Shown one piece after another: positions 1 through 7,097 of a stretch of DNA of 18,957 nucleotides. Within the stretch, counting starts at the first letter, position 1. Each line of letters starts with the position of its first letter. A program made the position numbers and the translations under genes. Under the pieces are notes generated by a model. It had not been told where the DNA came from. It saw only the letters and a list, made by a program, of their open reading frames with translations, and did not search any database. Origin of the DNA: Bacteroidales bacterium UBA5206 (GTDB lineage Bacteria > Bacteroidota > Bacteroidia > Bacteroidales > Tenuifilaceae); NCBI GenBank assembly GCA_002412705.1, contig DHVO01000033.1:1-18957 (forward strand), read 5' to 3'.

Positions 1-2
1 GA

Positions 3-98
3 CATCAAGGGTATTTATCGCTCTACAATAAAGAAACTAAAATACTGGAGCCTATAGCTAAAAACGCTATTCTCCTTAGTCAATTAAAAAAGGGGTAA
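3..98 (+). CDS. 3' end of an unidentified gene (partial)
   Basis: An open frame enters from the left edge and runs 31 codons to a TAA at 96-98; the other two plus frames stop earlier. The visible tail reads roughly HQGYLSLYNKETKILEPIAK and ends in SQLKKG. I do not recognise the family from so short a piece. The stop codon lies inside the left arm of the terminator hairpin at 88-121, which fits a real gene end placed directly on its terminator. Codon use is ordinary for the window. This is inferred from frame openness and position only, so it could be a chance open stretch. Confidence 0.45.
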   Translation, partial: HQGYLSLYNKETKILEPIAKNAILLSQLKKG

Positions 99-121
99 GA
101 GAAATTTCTCTTACCCCTTTT
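88..121. terminator. bidirectional intrinsic terminator
   Basis: A perfect inverted repeat with two 17-base arms (88-104 and 105-121) and no unpaired bases between them. The core is GGGGTAAGAGAAA paired with TTTCTCTTACCCC. It has an A-run on the left and a T-run on the right, so it reads as hairpin plus U-tract on both strands. It sits between the end of the unidentified plus-strand gene (stop 96-98) and the end of purC on the minus strand (stop at 152), and would serve both. Confidence 0.85.
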
Positions 122-151
122 GCTTTATAACGGGTTTTAAGAACGCGGTTA

Positions 152-1102
152 CTACAATGTTCTTAAAGCCTCAAGAACGTTATTTTCTATACGTTTTAAC
201 ACATCCGCAGAATCACCCTTAACAAAGGTTTCGCCTGTAATATGCTGATATAGCTCAATGTATCGCTGGCTGATGCCATCTACTACCTGTGGAGTCATTT
301 CTGGAACAACTTCACCAGGGTTACCCATAAACTTATTCTCCATCAGCCATTCACGAACAAATTCCTTAGAAAGCTGACGCTGAGCCTCACCCTTAGCAAA
401 GCGCTCCTCATAACCCTCCAAGTAAAAGTAACGGGAGGAGTCTGGGGTATGAACCTCATCAATAAGATAAATTTTGCCATCCTTTTTACCAAACTCGTAC
501 TTGGTGTCAACTAGGATTAGGCCACGCTCACGGGCAATTTTTGAGCCTAGTTCAAAAAGTTTATAGGTGTACTCCTCAAGCTGCTTGTAATCCTCTTCGG
601 AAACCAAACCGCTACTAATAATCTCCTCTCGAGAGATGTTCTCGTCGTGTGCACCTTGCTCCGCCTTTGTTGTTGGAGTAATTATTGGTTTAGGAAACGC
701 TTGGTGCTCACGCATGCCATCAGGAATTGGAACTCCGCAAAGCTCACGTTCCCCATTCTTGTACGACCGCCAAGATGAACCCGTTAAGTAGCCCCTAATA
801 ATCATCTCCACAGGAAACGGCTCGCACCGGTGGCCTATGGTTACCATAGGATCTGGCGAGGAAATTTTCCAGTTAGGAACAATCGCTTGAGATGCGTCGA
901 GAAACTTTGCGGCAATTTGGTTAAGTACCTGTCCCTTAAATGGGATACCCTTTGGAAGAATTACATCGAAGGCCGAGATTCTATCGGTTGCCACCATAAC
1001 CAAAATGTCGTTGTTAATGGTGTAAACGTCGCGAACCTTACCGTGGTAAACACTGGTTTGACCAGGAAACTGGAAATCGGTCTGAACAATTGCTTTTTCC
1101 AT
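152..1102 (-). CDS. purC: SAICAR synthase (phosphoribosylaminoimidazole-succinocarboxamide synthase)
   Basis: Cytosolic enzyme of de novo purine synthesis. It joins CAIR and L-aspartate using ATP to make SAICAR. The 316-residue protein carries the family hallmarks in order: GKVRDVY (21-27) in the nucleotide-binding part, DRISAFDV (40-47), the substrate-binding IIRGYLTGSSW (101-111), DTKYEFG (199-205), and DEVHTPDSSRYF (215-226) near the active site. Length and motifs match the longer form usual in Bacteroidota. ATG start at 1102. It lies 23 bases downstream of phoH on the same strand, so the two are probably cotranscribed from the phoH promoter, ending at the hairpin at 88-121. No truncation or missing key motif is visible. 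Confidence 0.97.
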   Translation of the reverse strand: MEKAIVQTDFQFPGQTSVYHGKVRDVYTINNDILVMVATDRISAFDVILPKGIPFKGQVLNQIAAKFLDASQAIVPNWKISSPDPMVTIGHRCEPFPVEMIIRGYLTGSSWRSYKNGERELCGVPIPDGMREHQAFPKPIITPTTKAEQGAHDENISREEIISSGLVSEEDYKQLEEYTYKLFELGSKIARERGLILVDTKYEFGKKDGKIYLIDEVHTPDSSRYFYLEGYEERFAKGEAQRQLSKEFVREWLMENKFMGNPGEVVPEMTPQVVDGISQRYIELYQHITGETFVKGDSADVLKRIENNVLEALRTL

Positions 1103-1125
1103 TGCTTTCAGGTTGTTGTGGATTA

Positions 1126-2115
1126 TTATGATTGACTTTCTAGCTCATCTTTTGGTTTACTTGTTGGCGAAGCGCTAAGCGCCTCAAACGCATGCACAAT
1201 GTACTTAACCAATTTATGACGAATTATGTCGCGGGAATCGAATGAAACGATGGCTATTCCTTTAACTTCATCAAGTATTTTAAGGGTTTTAACCAAGCCA
1301 GAATCCTCCTTGCGAGGCAAATCTATTTGGGTAACATCGCCAGTTACAATAAACTTTGCGTTCTTTCCCATACGTGTTAAAAACATCTTCATTTGGCTGA
1401 GGGTGGTATTCTGCGCCTCATCTAGAATAACAAAGGCATTATCGAGAGTTCTACCGCGCATAAAGGCAAGTGGGGCAATTTGAACGGTACCATCCTCCAT
1501 GTACTCAATAAGCTTACGTGGTGGAATCATATCGTGAAGCGCATCATAAAGGGGCTGCAAGTATGGATCGAGCTTCTCTTTCATATCACCAGGCAAAAAG
1601 CCTAAGCGTTCACCAGCCTCTACAGCAGGACGAGTAAGAATTATACGCTTAACCTCCTTGTTTTTAAGCGCACGAACAGCCAATGCAATAGCTGTGTACG
1701 TTTTACCAGACCCAGCAGGACCAATGGCAAAAAGCAAATCGTTATTGGAATACTTGTCAACAAGAACCTGTTGATTTACCGTGCGTGCCTTTATAGCACG
1801 AGCGTGGTTTCCAAAAACAAGAACATCGGTATTATCCTCTTCAGCCTTCGCTATAGTCTCAGTGGTATTATTAATAAAGTCCTCTACCTCGGTTTCTGAT
1901 AGTGTTCGATACTTTGTGTAGTACTCAACCATTTGGTTGATTTTCTCCTCAAACATATCTAGGTCAATATCATCGCCAATAGCCTTAATCTCTTGACCTC
2001 GAGCTACAATTTTAAGCTTTGGGAAGTTGCGAACAAGAAGGTCATACTTTGAGTTATTTACCCCATAAAGAATAACGGGGTCTATGCCTTCAACTAGAAT
2101 TATGCGTTCACTCAT
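1126..2115 (-). CDS. phoH: PhoH family ATPase (PhoH-like protein)
   Basis: Cytosolic P-loop ATPase of the PhoH/PhoL family, with a domain related to superfamily-I helicases. A role in RNA metabolism or phosphate-related stress is proposed for relatives but not settled. Visible motifs, numbered from the chosen start: Walker A GPAGSGKT (132-139), TRPAVEAGERLGFLPGDMKE (about 162-181), Walker B VILDEAQ (229-235), and TGDVTQIDLP (about 258-267). The open frame extends to a GTG at 2163. I prefer the ATG at 2115 (329 residues) because Bacteroidota homologues begin close to the conserved segment IDPVILYGVNN, and the extra 16 residues are a lysine-rich, poorly coding stretch. It heads a phoH-purC transcription unit and is divergent from the SAM hydrolase-like gene. 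The Ser/Lys/Glu-rich C-terminal tail (last 18 or so residues) is probably disordered. Confidence 0.95.
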   Translation of the reverse strand: MSERIILVEGIDPVILYGVNNSKYDLLVRNFPKLKIVARGQEIKAIGDDIDLDMFEEKINQMVEYYTKYRTLSETEVEDFINNTTETIAKAEEDNTDVLVFGNHARAIKARTVNQQVLVDKYSNNDLLFAIGPAGSGKTYTAIALAVRALKNKEVKRIILTRPAVEAGERLGFLPGDMKEKLDPYLQPLYDALHDMIPPRKLIEYMEDGTVQIAPLAFMRGRTLDNAFVILDEAQNTTLSQMKMFLTRMGKNAKFIVTGDVTQIDLPRKEDSGLVKTLKILDEVKGIAIVSFDSRDIIRHKLVKYIVHAFEALSASPTSKPKDELESQS

Positions 2116-2189
2116 TAATTTGATGCTAGACGCTTTATTAGCTTTTCGGGTTTTTTTGACCACCGAAAATACTGTTTAACAATAGGGGG

Positions 2190-2197
2190 CAAAGATA
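2190..2197 (-). promoter_or_regulatory. candidate -7 element for phoH-purC
   Basis: On the minus strand this reads TATCTTTG, a full match to the Bacteroidota -7 consensus TAnnTTTG, and is followed by a C-run. It would start a transcript near 2185 with a leader of about 70 bases before the phoH ATG at 2115. A second identical minus-strand TATCTTTG lies 35 bases upstream at 2225-2232. No convincing TTTG -33 element is seen at the expected 18-21 base spacing for either copy. Confidence 0.5.
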
Positions 2198-2328
2198 GTA
2201 GGGAACTTGATTATCTTTACCCTACAAAGATAGCAATAAGCGGGAACATTTCCGTGCTCACTCATTAGTACTGTTTATTTTTTACTTTGGATTGAACACC
2301 TAAGCCTTTTTTCCCAAATTTGCACTGC

Positions 2329-2336
2329 TAAATTTG
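2329..2336 (+). promoter_or_regulatory. candidate -7 element for the DUF62 gene
   Basis: TAAATTTG matches the Bacteroidota TAnnTTTG element on the plus strand, only 10 bases before the ATG at 2347. A transcript from here would have an almost absent leader. The T-rich stretch around 2307-2312 is a poor -33 match. A similar AAATTTG lies at 2316-2322, so the true position is uncertain. Confidence 0.35.
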
Positions 2337-2346
2337 CCTACATAAC

Positions 2347-3138
2347 ATGGATGATGCAAAGCCAAAAGTGCTAACCCTTATTACCGACTGGAATCAGCAG
2401 GACTACTACCTAGGAATGCTGAAAGGCCGGATTGTATCGGCATGCCCTTTTGTGAACATTGTTGACATTACCCACCAAATTGCCAGTTTTAACAACAGTC
2501 ATGCAGCGTTTGTTCTACGTAACAGCTACTTGCACTTTCCTGTGGGTAGTATTCATCTGGTTATGGTAAATAGCGAATCGGGGTTTAACAACCGCCTTTT
2601 GTACTTTAAAAAGAACGAACACCACTTTTTAGTACCTGATAATGGGCTAATTGGCCTCCTTTTTAAAGATTTTGCGGAGACTGTATATGCAGTTGACTAC
2701 ACTGAGGTTGGAAGCTTTGCCTCGCTATCGGCGGTAGAAAAGGCGCTCACGGGAATTTGCGCCAACCGACCACCCAAGGAATGGGGAGTAAACACCGCCG
2801 AATACGAAACACACACTCAGATTAGAGCAACCATTGATGAGTCCGTTATTTCGGGAAGCATTATCTACATTGATTCCTACCAGAACGCAATTACCAATAT
2901 ATCTAAAGAGCTGTTCGACAGAGTTGGGCGCGACAGGAGGTTCGACATCCTTGTGCAGAGTAATCACAATAAGGTGAACTCAATAAGTAACACCTATAGC
3001 GACGTTGAACCAGGAGACCTACTTGCCCTTTTCAACTCCGCTGGATTACTAGAAATAGCCATATGTACAGGATACGCGGCACAGCTGCTAAACCTTAATG
3101 TTGGCTCTAGCGTTAGAATCAAGTTTTATGAAACCTAA
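2347..3138 (+). CDS. SAM hydrolase / hydroxide adenosyltransferase family protein (DUF62)
   Basis: Member of the family that includes SAM-dependent chlorinases and fluorinases and SAM:hydroxide adenosyltransferase, which splits S-adenosylmethionine into adenosine and methionine. The two-domain layout is visible in 263 residues. The N-terminal domain has LITDWNQQDYYLGMLKG (11-27), IVDITHQIASFN (38-49), FPVGSIH (64-70) and the nucleotide-site PDNGLIG (97-103). A smaller C-terminal beta domain has GSIIYIDSYQNAITNI (170-185). Compared with the archaeal enzymes, the DPGVGT-type loop is NSESGF (75-80) and the FHGRD-type histidine segment is not visible, so family membership is clear but the exact reaction is inferred. 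ATG start at 2347. It opens a plus-strand run with mazG 92 bases downstream, divergent from phoH. Confidence 0.85.
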   Translation: MDDAKPKVLTLITDWNQQDYYLGMLKGRIVSACPFVNIVDITHQIASFNNSHAAFVLRNSYLHFPVGSIHLVMVNSESGFNNRLLYFKKNEHHFLVPDNGLIGLLFKDFAETVYAVDYTEVGSFASLSAVEKALTGICANRPPKEWGVNTAEYETHTQIRATIDESVISGSIIYIDSYQNAITNISKELFDRVGRDRRFDILVQSNHNKVNSISNTYSDVEPGDLLALFNSAGLLEIAICTGYAAQLLNLNVGSSVRIKFYET

Positions 3139-3230
3139 AAGGACTAAAGCCAAACACTTGGCATAAAGTGTAAAGCTCCCTTAAAGGAACACAACAAGAA
3201 TCATATTTTTAAACATTGAACCATAATAAC

Positions 3231-4013
3231 ATGCAACACACCCAAGCACTAGAGGCATTCAATAGGCTGCTTAACATAATGGACGAACTAAGAGAAAAAT
3301 GCCCTTGGGATAGAGAGCAAACCATTAAAAGTCTTAGGACGTTAACCATTGAGGAAACCTACGAGCTATCGGATGCTATTATGGATAACGACTTATCGTC
3401 CATAAAAAAAGAACTAGGCGACATACTCCTGCACATTGTTTTTTACTCGAAAATTGGTGATGAGCAAGGTAAGTTTAACATAGCCGATGTTATTAATGGC
3501 ATTTGCGAAAAGCTAATCTACCGCCATCCACATGTGTTTGGAGACGTAAACGTTAATAACGCGCGCGAAGTAGAACAGAACTGGGAACAAATAAAGATTA
3601 AGGAGAAAGATGGCAACAAAACGGTGCTGGCAGGCGTGCCCAAATCCCTATCGGCGCTAATTAAGGCCAACCGTATTCAGGACAAGGTTAGAGCCGTTGG
3701 CTTTGACTGGGAAGAGCGGCACCAAATATGGGATAAGGTTAACGAGGAGATGAGTGAGCTGCAACAAGAAATAAATGCAGGTGATAGCGATAAAACCGAG
3801 GCTGAATTTGGTGATTTGCTATTCTCTCTGGTTAATGCAGCCCGACTGTACAATGTGGATCCAGAAACAGCCCTCGAACGAACAAACAAAAAATTCATTA
3901 GCCGCTTTAACTACCTTGAATCTAAAACTATAACCCAAGGCAAATCACTAAAAAGCATGAGTCTTGATGAGATGAACGTGATTTGGGAAGAGGCTAAGAG
4001 ACGTGAATCGTGA
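3231..4013 (+). CDS. mazG: nucleoside triphosphate pyrophosphohydrolase MazG
   Basis: House-cleaning enzyme that hydrolyses (d)NTPs to NMP and pyrophosphate. The 260 residues hold two tandem MazG domains, each with the metal-binding pattern EExxE followed by ExxD: EETYE (41-45) with ELGD (61-64), and EEMSE (172-176) with EFGD (192-195). The conserved CPWDREQT (24-31) and LIYRHPHVFGDV (95-106) are present. The frame opens at a TTG at 3216, but the ATG at 3231 fits the usual start of the family (MQHTQALEAFNRLL) and is preferred. The final codons (RRES) and the stop TGA lie inside a degenerate heptamer repeat array beginning at about 3997. The natural C-terminus probably ended near IWEEAK and has been altered by the repeat. 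A weak hairpin (ACACTT/AAGTGT, 3154-3171) lies upstream. Confidence 0.95.
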   Translation: MQHTQALEAFNRLLNIMDELREKCPWDREQTIKSLRTLTIEETYELSDAIMDNDLSSIKKELGDILLHIVFYSKIGDEQGKFNIADVINGICEKLIYRHPHVFGDVNVNNAREVEQNWEQIKIKEKDGNKTVLAGVPKSLSALIKANRIQDKVRAVGFDWEERHQIWDKVNEEMSELQQEINAGDSDKTEAEFGDLLFSLVNAARLYNVDPETALERTNKKFISRFNYLESKTITQGKSLKSMSLDEMNVIWEEAKRRES

Positions 4014-4131
4014 GACGATTATGGTAGCTGCCTCAATTTTGAATCTTGAATCTTGAATCTTGAACATTGATTTTTTACATCAACGTTTAAATTTTACGTC
4101 TCACGTTTTACGTTTAACGTTTAACGCTATT
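3997..4131. repeat. degenerate heptamer repeat locus 1 (inverted arrangement)
   Basis: Three blocks with 7-base periodicity. Left block, 3997-4017: AGAGACG, TGAATCG, TGAGACG. Middle block, 4040-4067: TGAATCT three times then TGAACAT. Right block, mostly opposite orientation: CGTTTAA at 4084-4090, a 6-base unit, then CGTCTCA, CGTTTTA, CGTTTAA, CGTTTAA and CGCTATT at 4097-4131. The left (4001-4017) and right (4097-4113) blocks are reverse complements at 15 of 17 positions. The left block overlaps the end and stop of mazG, and the right block ends 11 bases before the start of the ABC permease gene. The second locus at 15601-15739 has the same plan. This is not CRISPR, because there are no fixed repeats separated by unique spacers. 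Confidence 0.8.
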
Positions 4132-4142
4132 CTTAATTAAAA

Positions 4143-5216
4143 ATGCTATTACTCAAAAAAATACTTTACAGTATTCTGGTAACATTGGGTGTGGTAACCC
4201 TTGTATTTGGGCTATTCAACCTAATACCAGGTGATCCTGCGCGAATGATGATGGGGCAGCGAAGCGACTCTGCATCGCTTGCTGCAGTTAGGCGCGATCT
4301 GGGACTAGACCGCTCACTTGCTGCTCAATACGCAAAGTATATAAACGATTTGTCGCCCATTTCCATTCATAATCCCAACAACCCTAAAAGCTATATTTAC
4401 CTAGATTCCAGTTCATACACCCCTTACACAAAGCTAATTAAGCTATCCAACAGCCGAGCTATAATTCTAAAGTTCCCCTACCTAAGGCGCTCCTACCAGA
4501 GCAAGCAAACCGTTGCACATATAGTTAAGCAAACGCTACCCAACACCTTTATCCTTGCCTTTACAGCAATGGGTTTTGCTACCATAGTAGGCATTGCACT
4601 TGGCATTTTTTCGGCCATCAAAAAGGATACACTTGCCGATAGGGTTATTATTTTTCTTTCGGCCATAGGAATGTCGCTCCCCTCCTTTTTTGCAGCCATA
4701 CTCTTTGCATGGCTCTTTGCGTATGTACTAGGCGGCATTACAGGACTAAACCTTACCGGAAACCTTTGGGTTGTAGATGATTTTGGCGAAGGAGTTCACC
4801 TACATCTAAAAAACCTAATACTACCAGCAATAACGTTGGGAATAAGACCACTTGCCGTTATAGTTCAGCTTTCGCGCAGCTCAATGCTCGAAACGCTATC
4901 GCAAGATTTTATACGCACCGCCAGAGCCAAGGGGCTCTCCTTTACTAAAACTCTGTGGCGCCATGCGCTGCGAAACTCGCTTAATCCCGTTGTTACAGCC
5001 ATATCGGGGTGGTTTGCTTCGCTAATGGCTGGCGTTATCTTTATTGAGTACATTTTTGGGTGGAAGGGCCTAGGATATGTTATGGTGAATGCCCTAAACA
5101 GCTTTGATGTGCCGCTGGTTATTGGCTCTGTAATAACCATATCCATTGTATTTGTAATAATCAACCTAATTGTTGACAGCATTTACGCGTGGCTCGATCC
5201 TAGGGTAAGAATGTAA
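4143..5216 (+). CDS. ABC transporter permease, DppB/OppB type
   Basis: Inner-membrane permease of the binding-protein-dependent transport superfamily, in the dipeptide/oligopeptide/nickel branch. The 357-residue protein starts with the typical TM1 (about 8-27) followed by LIPGDPARMMMG (27-38). Further membrane segments lie at about 133-157, 166-199, 223-243, 285-304 and 325-349. The ATPase-contact EAA-type loop is at 255-283 (DFIRTARAKGLSF then HALRNSLNP). The C-terminus ends in LDPRVRM as in DppB. The periplasmic region between TM1 and TM2 (about 55-125) is long and polar. No DppC-type partner, ATPase or binding protein lies next to it, so the substrate cannot be assigned. The start codon follows directly after heptamer repeat locus 1, which therefore forms its 5' region. 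Confidence 0.9.
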   Translation: MLLLKKILYSILVTLGVVTLVFGLFNLIPGDPARMMMGQRSDSASLAAVRRDLGLDRSLAAQYAKYINDLSPISIHNPNNPKSYIYLDSSSYTPYTKLIKLSNSRAIILKFPYLRRSYQSKQTVAHIVKQTLPNTFILAFTAMGFATIVGIALGIFSAIKKDTLADRVIIFLSAIGMSLPSFFAAILFAWLFAYVLGGITGLNLTGNLWVVDDFGEGVHLHLKNLILPAITLGIRPLAVIVQLSRSSMLETLSQDFIRTARAKGLSFTKTLWRHALRNSLNPVVTAISGWFASLMAGVIFIEYIFGWKGLGYVMVNALNSFDVPLVIGSVITISIVFVIINLIVDSIYAWLDPRVRM

Positions 5217-5256
5217 TAACACCTACCACGCCATCCCTTAACTGGTTAAAAAAGCG

Positions 5257-5264
5257 TAAATTTG
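5257..5264 (+). promoter_or_regulatory. candidate -7 element for tpiA
   Basis: TAAATTTG, followed by GGGCGGG, is an exact match to the Bacteroidota TAnnTTTG element, 64 bases upstream of the tpiA ATG. No clear TTTG -33 partner is seen. It suggests tpiA has its own transcript, separate from the ABC permease gene. Confidence 0.4.
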
Positions 5265-5328
5265 GGCGGGACTCAAGCATGCTACATGCATTGTATAGTA
5301 ATGGTTAATCAACATAAAACACATTAAA

Positions 5329-6096
5329 ATGAGAAAGCAAATTGTTGCAGGAAACTGGAAAATGAACACTACCGTTTCTGAAGGAGCTAAGCTAATTAAC
5401 GATATTATTGCGCTAAAAAACGAGGTTCCAACAGAGGTTGAACTTATTGTGAACCCTCCTTTTACCCATATTATACCTGTTGCCGAAGCAGCAAAACAAA
5501 CCACAATAAAGGTTGGTGCACAAAACTGTTCTAACCATACCAAAGGGGCATATACAGGAGAAGTATCGGCCGAGATGCTTGCTTCTATTGGTGCTTCGCA
5601 CGTTATTCTAGGTCACAGCGAGCGCAGAGAGTATTTTATGGAGGATAGCAAAATGCTACTCGAAAAGGTTAAGCAAACCCTTGCGAACCAGTTAACCCCC
5701 ATCTTTTGCTGCGGAGAGCGGTTGGATGAGCGTGAGAGTAACCAGCATTTTAATGTGGTAAAAAGCCAAATAGAAGAGGTACTATTCGCCCTATCGGCCA
5801 GCGATGCCAAAAGAGTTGTTATTGCATACGAACCTGTTTGGGCTATTGGAACAGGTAAAACAGCATCATCGGAGCAAGCGCAGGAGATGCACCTTTTTAT
5901 AAGAAAAACCTTAGCAGAGAAGTTTGGTAATGACATAGCGCAAAGCATAAGCATCCTTTACGGAGGCAGCTGCAAGCCATCTAATGCCATTGAGCTATTT
6001 AACCAGCCCGATGTTGATGGCGGGTTAATTGGCGGCGCATCGCTAGTGGCCGAAGATTTTATTGCTATAGCCAAATCGTTCCCAAAATCAAAATAA
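5329..6096 (+). CDS. tpiA: triose-phosphate isomerase
   Basis: Cytosolic glycolytic/gluconeogenic TIM-barrel enzyme interconverting dihydroxyacetone phosphate and glyceraldehyde 3-phosphate. At 255 residues it is of normal length. Active-site residues are all visible: Asn9 and Lys11 in GNWKMN, His96 in LGHSERR, and Glu168 in AYEPVWAIGTGK, with the latter motif carrying the start of mobile loop 6. The phosphate-binding YGGS (211-214) and GGLIGGASL (231-239) are present. ATG start at 5329 gives the standard MRKQIVAGNWKMN opening. Its stop overlaps a 7-bp AT-rich hairpin (ATAAAGC/GCTTTAT, 6093-6111), a weak candidate terminator. prmA follows 77 bases later. Confidence 0.98.
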   Translation: MRKQIVAGNWKMNTTVSEGAKLINDIIALKNEVPTEVELIVNPPFTHIIPVAEAAKQTTIKVGAQNCSNHTKGAYTGEVSAEMLASIGASHVILGHSERREYFMEDSKMLLEKVKQTLANQLTPIFCCGERLDERESNQHFNVVKSQIEEVLFALSASDAKRVVIAYEPVWAIGTGKTASSEQAQEMHLFIRKTLAEKFGNDIAQSISILYGGSCKPSNAIELFNQPDVDGGLIGGASLVAEDFIAIAKSFPKSK

Positions 6097-6173
6097 AGCC
6101 TTTAGCTTTATACCTGGCAACCAGTATTCTGCCCTCTCTTTTCACCTTTAACTTATTAACATTTTAATTCTAC

Positions 6174-7010
6174 ATGGAATACACCGAGGTTACATTTACA
6201 ATTGCACCATATAGCTCCGAGTCGGCAGAAATACTTGTTGCACAACTGGCCGAAATTGGATTCGATAGCTTTACCGATACCCCAAACGGGGTAAACGCCT
6301 TTATCCCTACAAAGCAGCTTAACGAAGCTGCAATTCCCTCGGCTACCGAGGTGCTCAGCATAATGGATGCCACAGCACAGTGGACCATTACAAAGCATGA
6401 GGATCAGAACTGGAACAAGGTTTGGGAATCGAACTTCGATCCTATTGTTGTTGATTCCAAATGTTTGGTTAGAGCCCCTTTTCATAAGGACATGCCTGCG
6501 TACCCATTCGAAATTGTTATAGAGCCCAAAATGGCCTTTGGCACAGGGCACCACCAAACCACATCGCTAATCCTTAGCGAGTTGCTAACTTTTGACGTGG
6601 CAGGGAAAACAGTTCTTGATATGGGATGTGGCACTGGAGTGCTAGCCATTTTGGCCGAAATGAGAGGTGCAACAGAGCTTATTGCCATTGACAACGATGA
6701 GTGGGCTTACCGCAACACCATAGAAAACGTGGAGAACAATGGGTGTAAGCGCATAATGTCGTTACTAGGCGATGCCTCGCTACTAAAACACGACACCTTT
6801 GATGTTATTCTGGCCAACATCAACCTAAACATTCTACTTGCCGACATGGAACAGTACAAAATGGCCATGCACAGCAGTGCCGACCTATTCTGTAGCGGAA
6901 TACTAGTTGAAGATATACCAACCCTTACCGCCCATGCCGAGAACCTTGGACTTACCCTTGTAAAAAGCCGAACCAAGGACAACTGGGCTATGGTACACTT
7001 TAAGAAGTAG
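6174..7010 (+). CDS. prmA: ribosomal protein L11 methyltransferase
   Basis: SAM-dependent enzyme that methylates ribosomal protein L11. The 278-residue protein has the PrmA layout: an N-terminal substrate-recognition domain (about 1-75, including the Trp-rich WNKVWESNF at 80-88), then the Rossmann methyltransferase domain. EPKMAFGTGHHQTT (117-130) is diagnostic. The SAM-binding motif I is VLDMGCGTGVLAI (147-159), an acidic IDND follows at 172-175, and LANINLN (213-219) is the motif IV region. ATG at 6174 yields a family-like N-terminus (MEYTEVTFTI). It lies 77 bases after tpiA and 87 before the large exported protein gene. A stem-loop occupies the latter gap. Confidence 0.95.
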   Translation: MEYTEVTFTIAPYSSESAEILVAQLAEIGFDSFTDTPNGVNAFIPTKQLNEAAIPSATEVLSIMDATAQWTITKHEDQNWNKVWESNFDPIVVDSKCLVRAPFHKDMPAYPFEIVIEPKMAFGTGHHQTTSLILSELLTFDVAGKTVLDMGCGTGVLAILAEMRGATELIAIDNDEWAYRNTIENVENNGCKRIMSLLGDASLLKHDTFDVILANINLNILLADMEQYKMAMHSSADLFCSGILVEDIPTLTAHAENLGLTLVKSRTKDNWAMVHFKK

Positions 7011-7015
7011 AGCAA

Positions 7016-7058
7016 TGCAGAAGTAGGCAAAACACCAGCATATTTTGTAACTTCTGCA
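7016..7058 (+). other. intergenic stem-loop between prmA and the large exported protein gene
   Basis: Outer arms TGCAGAAGT (7016-7024) and ACTTCTGCA (7050-7058) are perfect reverse complements. Inside the loop CAAAA (7028-7032) can pair with TTTTG (7043-7047). No U-tract follows, so it is not a standard terminator. It may be a processing or regulatory structure, or chance. Confidence 0.35.
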
Positions 7059-7097
7059 CTCAATCCTATTTGTTTCTTCAACATAAATAACTACAGC

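Noticed and set aside
2116..2163. GTG-initiated extension of PhoH adding 16 residues
   Set aside because: The family normally starts just before IDPVILYGVNN. The added stretch is lysine-rich and begins at a rarer start codon. The ATG at 2115 is the better choice.
3216..3230. TTG start for MazG
   Set aside because: An ATG five codons downstream gives the family-typical N-terminus; TTG starts are uncommon.
3997..4131. CRISPR array
   Set aside because: The units are 7 bases, degenerate, directly abutting and in both orientations. There are no spacers and no cas genes.
5413..5954. Antisense open frames across tpiA
   Set aside because: They are opposite-strand shadows of a well-conserved gene, with Ser/Cys-rich content and no family resemblance.
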